Shown: positions 34,101 through 43,022 of the stretch, in pieces
How the letters are laid out: each line of letters opens with the position of its first letter
Position numbering within the stretch: position 1 is the stretch's first letter
From: Sphingomonas changnyeongensis
GTDB taxonomy: Bacteria > Pseudomonadota > Alphaproteobacteria > Sphingomonadales > Sphingomonadaceae
Reading direction: 5' to 3'
Length of the DNA stretch: 64,000 nucleotides
NCBI RefSeq assembly: GCF_009913435.1
Contig: NZ_CP047895.1
Location: 1,248,501-1,312,500, forward strand
Position numbers and translations under genes: made by a program
Notes under the pieces: generated by a model
Seen by the model: only the letters and a program-made list of their open reading frames with translations
Database searches by the model: none
What the model was told of the DNA's origin: nothing

Positions 34101-34526
34101 ATGAGCCAGAATGACAGCACCGAGAAGGGCGATGTCGCGGCCACCCTTGCCCCGGCCGCCGCGCTGCACGAATCGGGCGGGGCGCACCCCGTCGCGCCGC
34201 CGATCGTTCATGCCCGTTTCGCCATCGGCGACATTGTCCGCCACCGCCTGTTCGATTTTCGCGGCGTGGTGTTCGATGTCGATCCGGTCTTTGCCAATAG
34301 CGAGGAATGGTATCAGGCGATTCCCGCGCAGGTGCGGCCCGCCAAGGACCAGCCCTTCTACCATCTGCTCGCCGAGAATGCGGAGAGCAGCTATGTCGCC
34401 TATGTCAGCCAGCAGAACCTGCTCGACGATGCGGCGGCCGGTCCGGTCGGCCATCCGGCGATTTCCGGTCTGTTCGACGGTCTGCGTGACGGGCGCTATG
34501 TGCTGAGGCGCGAACGGCGGCACTGA
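34101..34526 (+). CDS. hspQ: heat shock protein HspQ / hemimethylated-DNA-binding family
   Basis: 141 residues. Core domain from about residue 36: HARFAIGDIVRHRLFDFRGVVFDVDPVFANSEEWYQAI…, then QPFYHLLAENAESSYVAYVSQQNLL, the YccV/HspQ motif. The usual length is about 105, so there is an N-terminal extension of about 35 residues rich in Ala and Ser. HspQ is an adaptor that stimulates Lon-dependent degradation. It converges on msrB. A hexanucleotide repeat follows its stop. Confidence 0.9.
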   Translation: MSQNDSTEKGDVAATLAPAAALHESGGAHPVAPPIVHARFAIGDIVRHRLFDFRGVVFDVDPVFANSEEWYQAIPAQVRPAKDQPFYHLLAENAESSYVAYVSQQNLLDDAAAGPVGHPAISGLFDGLRDGRYVLRRERRH

Positions 34527-34527
34527 T

Positions 34528-34557
34528 CCGCGCCCGCGCCCGCGCCCGCGCCCGCGC
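34528..34557. repeat. (CCGCGC)5 hexanucleotide repeat
   Basis: Five perfect CCGCGC units in the 48-bp gap between the convergent hspQ and msrB genes. It is outside both coding regions. Confidence 0.85.
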
Positions 34558-34574
34558 TTTCGGCCCGGCTGGAT

Positions 34575-35072
34575 TCAGGCCGGGATGAAGCGCAGCGCCA
34601 CGCCGTTGATGCAGTGGCGCTGGCCGGTCGGCGGCGGCCCGTCGTCGAAAATATGGCCGAGATGGCCGCCGCAGCGCCGGCAATGCTCTTCGGTGCGCGG
34701 ATAGCCGAGCTTGAAATCGGTCGCCGTGCCGATCGCGCCGGGCAGCGCGGCGGTGAAGCTCGGCCAGCCGGTGCCGCTGTCATATTTGGCGGTCGAGGCG
34801 AACAGCGGCAGGCCGCACCCGGCACAGGCAAAGGTGCCGCGCCGTTTTTCGCCGAGCAGCGCGCTGGTGAAGGGGCGTTCGGTCGCTTCTTCGCGCAGCA
34901 CGCGGTAGGCGGCCGGAGACAGGCGCTGGCGCCACTGGGCGGGAGACAGGGCAAAGCGCGGATCGCCGGCGCGCGCCGCCCGTGCCGGGCCGGACCGCCC
35001 GGTGCCGCCCACAAGCAGCCATGCGCCAAGCGCGCCCGCGCCAAGGCCGATCAGGGTGCGGCGATCCGGCAT
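34575..35072 (-). CDS. msrB: peptide-methionine (R)-S-oxide reductase, exported
   Basis: 165 residues. The N-terminus MPDRRTLIGLGAGALGAWLLVGG looks like a signal with RR (Tat-like). MsrB domain: two zinc CxxC pairs (CAGC and CRRC), GTGWPSF, HLGHIFDDGP and the catalytic Cys in RHCINGVALRF. It reduces R-methionine sulfoxide in envelope proteins. The RR-signal makes a periplasmic location likely, unlike cytosolic MsrB. Confidence 0.95.
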   Translation of the reverse strand: MPDRRTLIGLGAGALGAWLLVGGTGRSGPARAARAGDPRFALSPAQWRQRLSPAAYRVLREEATERPFTSALLGEKRRGTFACAGCGLPLFASTAKYDSGTGWPSFTAALPGAIGTATDFKLGYPRTEEHCRRCGGHLGHIFDDGPPPTGQRHCINGVALRFIPA

Positions 35073-35166
35073 CGACTTTCTCCTTCCGCCGGTTCGCGCC
35101 CGGCCCGGAGCAAGTTACGCAGGCCCGGGCGGAGCGGTTGCACCGCCCGGATTGCAGGCTGTCGCC

Positions 35167-36432
35167 TCAATAGGTTTCGATCTGCACCGGCATCTGGCGA
35201 TAGCCATGGACGAAGCAGGCCTTCACCCGCGACGGCTCGCCCTCGACATGGACGCGCATCCGCCTTTTGGCCATTTCTTCCAGCAGGATCGAAATCTGCA
35301 GCTCGGCCAGGCGCGCGCCGACGCAGCGATGGATGCCATAGCCAAAGGCCAGATGCCGCCGCGCATTTTCGCGGTCGACGATCAGCCGGTCGGGATCGGG
35401 AAACACGCTCTCGTCGCGGTTGCCCGAGATATACCAGAGCGCCAGCTTGTCGCCGGCGCGGATCTTCTGCCCCTCAAGCTCGGTGTCCTGGGTGGCGGTG
35501 CGGCGCATATGCGCAAGCGGCGTCTGCCAGCGGATGATTTCCTGCACCGCATTGGGGATCAGCCCCGGATTGGTTTCCAGCTTGGTGCGTTCGTCGGGGA
35601 ACAGGTTTAGGCCATAGACCGCCGCACTCATCGAGTTGCGCGTCGTGTCGTTGCCGCCGACGATCAGCAGGATCAGATTGCCCAGAAACTCCATGTCGTC
35701 CATTTCCGACATGGCGTCGGAATGGAGCATCATCGAGATCAGGTCGGGCGTCATCGGCTTGCCCTTCTTCTCGTCCCACAGCTTGCGGAAATAGGCCGCA
35801 CACTCGAACATGTGCATCAGCCGCTGCTGGCGGGTGTCCTCGTTGTGGACGAGCTCGATATCGCCGGCCCAGTCGGACCAGAAGGTCAGCTTGCGCCGGT
35901 CTTCCCACGGGAAATCGAACAGGATGGCGAGCATCTGCGTGGTCAGTTCGATCGACACCTTATCGACCCAGTCAAAGGTCTGGCCGATGGGCAGCGTGTC
36001 GAGGATCTCCTCGGTTCGGCGGCGCACGTCGATCGCCATGCGGCCGATCTCGCTGGGGGTGAAGGCGGGGGAGACGGTGCGGCGCTGCTCGGTATGCTTG
36101 GGCCGGTCCATCGCGATGAACATCGGCATGCGCGGCTCGCCCTCGATCGGGTCGGCGATGGTGATCGTCGGCTGCGACGAATAGATTTCGGGCAGCGCCT
36201 CGACATGCACGATCGGCTTGTAGGTCGACACCGACCAGTAAGGGCCAAAGGCGCTGTCCTCGCAATAATAGACCGGGGCCTCGGCGCGCAGCCGGCGGAA
36301 CGGTTCCTGCCAGCGATCCTCGGCGTAAAGCTCGGCGCGGCTGACGTCGAGCGGATCGATCGCCTTGTCGGTGGCGGCACCGGCGGATGCGGGAGCGGAT
36401 TGGGCGGCGGCGGGTGGAGCAAGCGTGGCCAT
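35167..36432 (-). CDS. cytochrome P450
   Basis: 421 residues from ATG 36432 (GAGGAG nine bases upstream); earlier ATGs at 36465-36489 are in frame. I-helix LLIVGGNDTTRNS, ExxR in EIIRWQTPLAHMRR region, and the heme loop FGYGIHRCVGARLAELQ with the Cys ligand. It resembles the CYP108/CYP203-like bacterial class, soluble, fed by a ferredoxin. No ferredoxin is adjacent. The substrate is unknown; hydroxylation of a terpenoid or fatty acid is a family-based guess. Confidence 0.93.
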   Translation of the reverse strand: MATLAPPAAAQSAPASAGAATDKAIDPLDVSRAELYAEDRWQEPFRRLRAEAPVYYCEDSAFGPYWSVSTYKPIVHVEALPEIYSSQPTITIADPIEGEPRMPMFIAMDRPKHTEQRRTVSPAFTPSEIGRMAIDVRRRTEEILDTLPIGQTFDWVDKVSIELTTQMLAILFDFPWEDRRKLTFWSDWAGDIELVHNEDTRQQRLMHMFECAAYFRKLWDEKKGKPMTPDLISMMLHSDAMSEMDDMEFLGNLILLIVGGNDTTRNSMSAAVYGLNLFPDERTKLETNPGLIPNAVQEIIRWQTPLAHMRRTATQDTELEGQKIRAGDKLALWYISGNRDESVFPDPDRLIVDRENARRHLAFGYGIHRCVGARLAELQISILLEEMAKRRMRVHVEGEPSRVKACFVHGYRQMPVQIETY

Positions 36433-36656
36433 GGTCATCATCTCCTCGTGCATTTTTGTGTGCATTTCTGTTTTGCCGGAGAGTGCCACTAGCCGCCGCG
36501 AAGTTAAAGAGAGTTTTTCGCTGCAACTGAAATCAGTGTCAGCAGCGCGTGGCGGGGGCCGGGCCTGCCCTTGGGGTCGCCCCCGCGTTCAGGATTTTTT
36601 CGTCATTGGCGGCGAAAACTGTCGGACCTTTTGACAGTCGGCGGAGACCCGCGCGC

Positions 36657-38647
36657 GTGACGGCGACGATCGGCATCTGGAGCCATGCGCTGGCCGCGAC
36701 GCTGTTCGTCGCGCTGGCGCTGTGGCAGATGCGCGCGCCGCGCACCCCGGCGCAGCGCGCGCTGACCGTGGCGCTGGCCGGCACGGCATTCTGGGCGCTG
36801 GTCATCGCCTTTTCCACCGCGCGGACCGCAGGTGCGGCGGCGGCCGAATCGCTGCGCAACCTGGGCTGGCTCGCCTGGATGTTCCTGCTGCTGCGCCAGG
36901 GGACACGCGATGCGCGGCCCGCCGGGCTGATGCTGCTTTATGCGGTGGTTGCGCTGGTGGGGATGGCGGCGCCGGCGGTTGCGCTGCTGCCGCCCGACGG
37001 GCTGGCGCCCTTTGCCGCCAATGTGCTGCGCCTCATTGCGGCCATCGGCGCGCTGGTGCTGCTGCACAATCTCTACACCGCCGCCGATCCGGAAGCGCGG
37101 TCGGGCCTCAGGCTGCCGATGACCGGCCTTGCGGTGCTCTGGGCCGCCGATCTTCAGCTTTATGCGCTGGCGGCGATGGATCCGGGCTGGTCGGCGCGGC
37201 TGATCGATCTGCGCGGGCTGGTGGCGCTGCTCGCCGCGCCGGTGTTCGCGCCGGGGCTGCGCCGCTCCGATCCGTGGCGGATGCGCCTGTCGCGCACCAT
37301 CGCCTTCCAGTCGCTGTCGCTGATCGCGATCCTTGCCTATCTGGGGGTGATGGCGCTGGTCACGGTCGCGCTTGGCCGGCTGGGCGGCGATTATGCGCGG
37401 CTGGTGCAGGCCGGGGCGCTGTTCGGCACCACTCTGGCCGCCCTGGTGTTTCTGCCGTCCGACCGGTTCCGGGCGTGGATCAAGGTCAAGCTGGCCAAGC
37501 ATCTGTTCCAGCACCGCTATGACTATCGCACCGAATGGCTGCGCTTCACCGAAACGCTGGGTGCGCCGGGGGCCGATGCGCCGCTGGGCGAGCGGGTGGT
37601 GCGCGCGATTGCCGAGCTGACCGACAGCCCGGCGGGGCTGCTGTTCGCACCCGACGGGCAGGGCGGGCTGATGGTGGTCGATCAGTGGCGCTGGGGGCAG
37701 GTCGGCGGGGGGGCATCGCCCCCGAAGCCGCCGGCCAGCTTGGCGGCGGGCGCATCGTCGAACTGGCCGCCGAGCCGGTCGCGCTGCCCGGCTGGCTGGC
37801 CGGTGACGGGCGCGCCTGGGCCATCGTGCCCCTGCCGCATTTCGACCGGCTGGCCGGGCTGGTGCTGCTCGCCCGCCCGCCGATCGATCGTGGGCTGGAC
37901 TGGGAAGATTTCGATCTGCTGCGCGTCGTCGGCCGGCAGGCCGCCAGCTATCTGAGCGAGGCGCGCGGGCAGGAGGCGCTGTCCGAAGCGCGGCGCTTCG
38001 ACGAGTTCAACCGCCGTTTCGCCTTCATCCTGCACGACATCAAGAATCTGGTCAGCCAGCTGAGCCTGCTGGCGCGCAACGCCGCCCGCCATGCCGAGAA
38101 TCCCGATTTCCGCGCCGACATGATCGCGACGCTCAACGATGCCGCGACGCGGCTGGGCGATCTGCTGGCGCGGCTGGCCCCGCATGATCGCGGCCGGGCG
38201 GAGGAGCCGCGCGCGCTGCGCGTGCAGGCGCTGCTCGCCGGGGTGGCGGCGCGCTGCGGGACGGCGCGGGTCGAGCTGGGGGGCGATCCCGATCTGGCGC
38301 TGCTCGCCGATCCCGCGCGGCTGGAACAGGCGGTCGCCCATCTGGTCCAGAATGCGCTCGACGCGTCGCCGCCCGGCGTGCCGGTTGCCGTCCGCACGGT
38401 CCGCCGCGGGCTGGAGGGCGCGATCGAGATCATCGACCAGGGGCGCGGCATGAGCCGCGATTTCATCCGCACCGAGCTGTTCCGTCCCTTTTCCTCCACC
38501 AAGGCCGGCGGCTTTGGCATCGGCGCCTATGAGGCGCGGGCGCTGGTCGCGGCGATGGGCGGACGGATCGAGGTGGAAAGCCATGAGGGGCAGGGCAGCC
38601 GGTTCACGCTGATCCTGCCCCGCGCCAGCATCGACGAGGCCGCATGA
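36657..38647 (+). CDS. prsK: PrsK-type membrane histidine kinase (apparent frameshift)
   Basis: GTG at 36657 (GGAG upstream) starts VTATIGIWSHALAATLFVALALW, followed by about nine membrane helices, a GAF-like region (LMVVDQWRWGQ…, GRAWAIVPLPHFDRLAGLVLLARPP), the H box FAFILHDIKNLVSQ and a HATPase (QNALDA, DQGRGMS, GGFGIGAYEAR). The frame breaks at the 7-G run 37707-37713; one G gives 663 residues. Such kinases partner PrsR in XrtA/PEP-CTERM exosortase systems and control exopolysaccharide. The stop overlaps the prsR start. Confidence 0.88.
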
Positions 38648-40019
38648 CTGAGAACAAGCCGATCCTGCTGGTCGTCGAGGACGATCAGGGGCTGCAGCGC
38701 CAGCTGCGCTGGGCGTATGAGGAATATGAGGTCGTCGCCGCGTTCGACCGCGCCGGGGCGATCGAGGCGCTGCGCGCGCATGAGCCGGCGGTCGTGACCC
38801 TCGATCTTGGCCTGCCGCCCGATCCCGACGGCACGTCCGAAGGCTTTGCCGCGCTGGCCGAGATGCTGCGCCTGAAGCCCGATCTGAAGGTGGTCGTGGC
38901 CACCGGGCATGGCGCGCCCGAAAGCGCGATGACCGCGATCGCCGCCGGGGCCTATGATTTCTACCGCAAGCCGGTCGATATCGATGCGCTGCGCCTGATC
39001 GTGTCGCGCGCCTTTCATTTGCACGCGATCGAGGCCGATCTGGCGCGGCTGCGCCGGCGCGCCGAGGGACAGGCGGTGCTGGGCGGGATCGTCACCGCCG
39101 CGCCCGAGATGCTCAAGGTCGCCCGCACGATCGAGCGCGTGGGAAGCGCCAATGTCGCGGTGATGCTGCTGGGCGCGAGCGGGACGGGCAAGGAGCTGCT
39201 AGCCCGCGCCGTCCATGCACAGAGCGGGCGCAAGGGCGCGTTCGTGCCGATCAACTGCGCGGCGATCCCGGAAAATCTGCTGGAGGCCGAGCTGTTTGGC
39301 CATGAAAAGGGCGCGTTCACCGGGGCGATCCGCACCACCGAGGGCAAGATCGAACAGGCGGAGGGCGGCACGCTGTTCCTCGACGAAGTGGGCGACATTC
39401 CGCTGCCGCTTCAGGTCAAGCTGCTGCGCTTTTTGCAGGAACGGGTGATCGAACGCGTCGGCGGCCGGCGGCCCATTCCCGTCGATGCGCGCATCGTCTG
39501 TGCGACCCATCAGGATCTGGAGGCGATGATCGCCGATGGCCGGTTCCGCGAGGATCTTTATTACCGGCTCGCCGAAATCGTCGTGCGCATCCCGCCGCTC
39601 AAGGACCGCAGCGGCGATCCGGTGCTGCTGGCGCGGCATTTCCTCGCGCATCATGCCAAGGCGATGGGGCGGGGGTGACCGGCCTTGCCCCCGATGCGGT
39701 GGCGGCGATCGATGCCTGGCCCTGGCCGGGCAATGTCCGCGAACTTGAAAACCGGGTGAAGCGGGCGGTGATCATGGCCGATGGCAAGCGCGTCACCGCC
39801 GCCGATCTCGATCTCGTCGCGCCCGAGGCCGCCCATGACATGATCTCGCTGCGCGCGGTGCGCGAGGCGGCCGAGCTGGCGGCGATCCGCCGCGCGCTCG
39901 CCCGTGCCGAGGGCAATATCTCGGCCACCGCCAGGCTGCTGGGGATCAGCCGCCCGACCCTTTATGATCTGATGAAGGCGCATGACCTGCGCGGCGAGGA
40001 GCCGCGCCCAGCCGACTGA
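38644..40019 (+). CDS. prsR: PrsR-type sigma-54 response regulator (apparent frameshift)
   Basis: The receiver domain has Asp54 (VTLDLGLP). The AAA+ domain has Walker A GASGTGKE, the sigma-54 contact GAFTGA ([11 protein letters not shown]) and Walker [12 protein letters not shown]. The C-terminal Fis helix-turn-helix is [21 protein letters not shown]. The frame breaks after …HHAKAMGRG at the G run 39671-39675; one G gives 458 residues (…[18 protein letters not shown]). Overlaps prsK by ATGA. It activates sigma-54 promoters of the PEP-CTERM/EPS regulon. Confidence 0.9.
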
Positions 40020-40111
40020 CCTGGCAGGCGGAACGACCTCCCCAGCCGACTGACCAGATTGGCCGCCCCGGCAGGGGGTGACGCCGCAGCGTGCCCGGCT
40101 ATGTTCGCGGC

Positions 40112-40966
40112 ATGACCAGTGCCGAACTCGCCCGCATCGCCGCCGCGCTCGAACGGCTCGCGCCGCCGCCGCCCGCCATGGCCGATCCGCTCGCCCATCC
40201 CGCCTATCTGTGGACCGGCGCTACGCTGGTCGCGGCCCGCGCCTTTCAGCCGGTGCCGATCGATCTGCTGACCGGCATCGACGATCAGAAACAGGCGGTG
40301 CGCACCAATCTGGAGCGGCTCGCCGCGGGCGCTGCCGCGCACGACATGCTGCTCTGGGGCGCGCGGGGCATGGGCAAGTCGGCGCTCGCCAAAAGCGCGG
40401 TCGCCGCCGTGCAGGCGGCCGGCGGCGCGCTGGCGCTGGTGGAGGTGGCGGGGAGCGAGGTTGCGCGGGACGGCGCGCTGGCGGGGCTGGCCGCGCTGTT
40501 CGCGCAGCTGGATGGCGTGCCCCGGTCGTTCCTGCTGTTCATCGACGATCTGGGCTTTGCCGCCGACAGCCCGGCGCCGCGCCGGCTGCGCGCGCTGCTC
40601 GACGGCGGGGCGGAGGCGCGGCCCGCCAATGTCCGGCTGTGCGTCACCTCCAACCGCCGCCACATCGTGCCGCGCGACCTGGCCGAGGAAGCCGCCGCCG
40701 CCAATCCGCGCGATGCCGCCGACGACCGGCTGGCGCTGGCCGACCGGTTCGGGCTGAGCCTTGGTTTCCACGCGCTCGACCAGGACGGATATCTGGCGAT
40801 CATCGCCGCCTATTGCGCCGCCCATGGCCTTGCCTTTGCCGCCGATGACGCGCTGGCGTTCGCGCTCCAGCGCGGCCAGCGCTCGGGGCGGGTGGCGCGC
40901 CATTACGTCACCGATCTGCTCGGCCGCGTCGGGCGGCCCGAACAGGCTGGATTTGCAGACATATAG
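40112..40966 (+). CDS. DUF815-family AAA ATPase
   Basis: 284 residues from ATG 40112. P-loop GARGMGKSALAKS, Walker B FLLFIDDLGF, sensor CVTSNRRHIVPRDL, in the order of DUF815 proteins, related to DnaA/RuvB-like AAA ATPases. The partner and role are not established for the family. It follows prsR on the same strand with 92 bp between. Confidence 0.9.
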   Translation: MTSAELARIAAALERLAPPPPAMADPLAHPAYLWTGATLVAARAFQPVPIDLLTGIDDQKQAVRTNLERLAAGAAAHDMLLWGARGMGKSALAKSAVAAVQAAGGALALVEVAGSEVARDGALAGLAALFAQLDGVPRSFLLFIDDLGFAADSPAPRRLRALLDGGAEARPANVRLCVTSNRRHIVPRDLAEEAAAANPRDAADDRLALADRFGLSLGFHALDQDGYLAIIAAYCAAHGLAFAADDALAFALQRGQRSGRVARHYVTDLLGRVGRPEQAGFADI

Positions 40967-41021
40967 CATTACAGCTTGCGGCCGACCCGGCTGCGGGCCG
41001 GACAGAAAAGGGGAGAGGATG

Positions 41022-42839
41022 ATGGACCGGCGGGAGTTTATCGGCGCAGCCGCGCTGCTTGGCATCGGTGGTGCGACGGGGCTGATGACCGCACCGCTCC
41101 GCGCGCAGACGGGATCGGCCGATGCGGCGCTGTCCGCCCTGTTCGAGCGGATTTTTGCCGAATCGGTCGCGCGTTCGCCCGAACTGGCGACCCAGCTTGG
41201 CCTCGACCGGGGGGCGGGGGCGGCGCTCAAGGCGCAGCTTGCCCCGCGCACGGCGGCCCGCCGCGCGGACGATCTGGCGCGCGTCCGCACCGCGCTTGAA
41301 CGGCTGCGCGCCGTTGACCGGCAGACGGTGTCGGCGGCCAATCGGCTCAACCTTGATGTCGTCATCTATCAGCTTGAAGGGCAGACGGTCGCCCCCACGC
41401 GCTTCGGGCTGGATTCGGTCGTGCGCCCCTACCGCCTGTTCCAGCAGGGCGGGGCCTATTTCTCGGTTCCCGATTTCCTCAACACCGCGCACACGGTCCG
41501 CGCCGCCGAGGATGCCGAGGCCTATCTGGCGCGGCTCGAAGCCTTTGCCCGCGTGCTCGACGAGGACACGGCGGAGCAGCAGGCACAGGCGGCGCGCGGC
41601 TATCTCGCGCCCGGCTGGTCGCTCGACCTGACGCTGGCCCAGCTGACGCGGCTGCGCGGCCAGCCGGTCGAGACCGGCGGCATGGTGATGTCGCTCGTCA
41701 CCCGCGCCAGGGCGGCGGGGCTGGCCGGCGACTGGGGCGCGCGCGCGGCGCGCATCGTGACCGACAAGGTGCAGCCCGCGCTCGACCGGCAGATCGCGGC
41801 GCTGCGCGCGCTGCGCCCGACGACGCGCGACGGCGACGGCGTGTGGCGGGTGCCCGACGGCGAGGCGATCTATGCCGCCGCACTCGCCCAGATGACCACC
41901 ACGACCATGAGCCCCGACGAGGTGCACCGCATGGGGCTGGCGCAGGTGGCCGAGATCAGCGCCGAGCTGGACACGATCCTGAAGGGCCAGGGGCTGAGCA
42001 CGGGCAGCGTCGGCGCGCGGCTCGCCGAACTCAACCGCCGTCCCGACCAGCTTTATCCCGACACGCCTGCGGGCCGCGCGGCGCTGATCGACAGCCTCAA
42101 TGCCGATGTCGCGCGCATGGGGGCGGCGCTGCCGCGCTTCTTTGCGACGCTGCCGACCCAGCCGCTCGAAATCCGCGCGGTGCCGGCGGACATTCAGGAC
42201 GGCGCGTCCAACGGCTATTATCGCGGCGCCTCGCTCGACGGGTCGCGCCCGGCCATCTATTTCATCAACCTGAAGGATGTCGGCGACTGGCCGAAATACA
42301 CGCTGCCGGCGCTGTCCTATCATGAAGGCACGCCCGGCCATCATCTGCAGATCAGCCTGGCCCAGCAGTCGAAGGACATTCCGACGCTGCGCAAGCTGGG
42401 CGGGTTTTCGGCCTATTCGGAGGGCTGGGCGCTCTATGCCGAAAGCATCGCCGACGAGGCCGGGGTCTATCGCACCCCGGTCGAACGGGCCGGGTTCCTG
42501 CAATCCTATCTGTTCCGCGCCGCGCGGCTGGTGGTCGATACCGGGCTGCACAGCCGCCGCTGGAGCCGCACCGAGGCCGCCGATTACATGGTCGCGACCA
42601 CCGGCTTCGCCCGGCCGCGCACCGAGCGCGAGATCGAACGCTATTGTACCCAGCCGGGGCAGGCATGCAGCTACAAGGTCGGCCACGGCGTCTGGCAGAG
42701 GCTGCGCGAAGAGGCCGAACGCGCGCTCGGCAAAAGGTTCGACGTGCGCCAGTTCCACGAGGTGCTGAGCGAGGGGGCGATGCCGCTCACCCTGCTCGAG
42801 ACGCGGGTCCGCGAACGCATCGCCGCGCAGCAGGGGTAA
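41022..42839 (+). CDS. DUF885 secreted zinc-peptidase-like protein
   Basis: 605 residues from ATG 41022 (GGGGAGAGG upstream). Tat-type signal MDRREFIGAAALLGIGGATG. The diagnostic HEGTPGHH (about residue 434) and downstream E in YSEGWALYAE form the HExxH-like zinc site of DUF885, related to M32-like metallopeptidases. Also typical: FINLKDVGDWPKYTLPALSYH and GFARPRTEREIERY. Hydrolyses peptides or amino acid amides in the periplasm. Confidence 0.93.
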   Translation: MDRREFIGAAALLGIGGATGLMTAPLRAQTGSADAALSALFERIFAESVARSPELATQLGLDRGAGAALKAQLAPRTAARRADDLARVRTALERLRAVDRQTVSAANRLNLDVVIYQLEGQTVAPTRFGLDSVVRPYRLFQQGGAYFSVPDFLNTAHTVRAAEDAEAYLARLEAFARVLDEDTAEQQAQAARGYLAPGWSLDLTLAQLTRLRGQPVETGGMVMSLVTRARAAGLAGDWGARAARIVTDKVQPALDRQIAALRALRPTTRDGDGVWRVPDGEAIYAAALAQMTTTTMSPDEVHRMGLAQVAEISAELDTILKGQGLSTGSVGARLAELNRRPDQLYPDTPAGRAALIDSLNADVARMGAALPRFFATLPTQPLEIRAVPADIQDGASNGYYRGASLDGSRPAIYFINLKDVGDWPKYTLPALSYHEGTPGHHLQISLAQQSKDIPTLRKLGGFSAYSEGWALYAESIADEAGVYRTPVERAGFLQSYLFRAARLVVDTGLHSRRWSRTEAADYMVATTGFARPRTEREIERYCTQPGQACSYKVGHGVWQRLREEAERALGKRFDVRQFHEVLSEGAMPLTLLETRVRERIAAQQG

Positions 42840-42865
42840 GAGGGCGTTTTTTGACCGGGAAGAAC

Positions 42866-42945
42866 GGCACCGGCCCGCTCCCCCACCCGGCCTCCCATAG
42901 CGTAACCTGCCGTTGGGAGGCCGGGTGGGGGAGCGGGCCGGTGCC
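42866..42945. terminator. 80-bp inverted repeat with 32-bp perfect arms
   Basis: GGCACCGGCCCGCTCCCCCA… (42866-42897) and its exact complement (42914-42945), loop 16 bases. It sits between the convergent DUF885 and ABC-F genes, so it can serve as a bidirectional terminator. Next to it, about 30 bp (GCCGCCCCCGCGCCGC…) repeats twice (42943 and 42978), followed by a duplicated AGCCCAGCGCT. The arms look like a dispersed genomic repeat rather than a plain terminator. Confidence 0.85.
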
Positions 42946-43022
42946 GCCCCCGCGCCGCAAGGCGCGGCACAGACAACGCCGCCCCCGCGCCGCGAGGCGC
43001 GGCACAGAGCTCAGCCCAGCGC

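Noticed and set aside
40908..42758. 616-codon minus-strand ORF opposite DUF885
   Set aside because: Shadow frame; the plus strand carries HEGTPGHH and a Tat-type signal.
42943..43020. CRISPR-like array
   Set aside because: Only two copies of a GC-rich unit with almost no spacer, and no cas genes.
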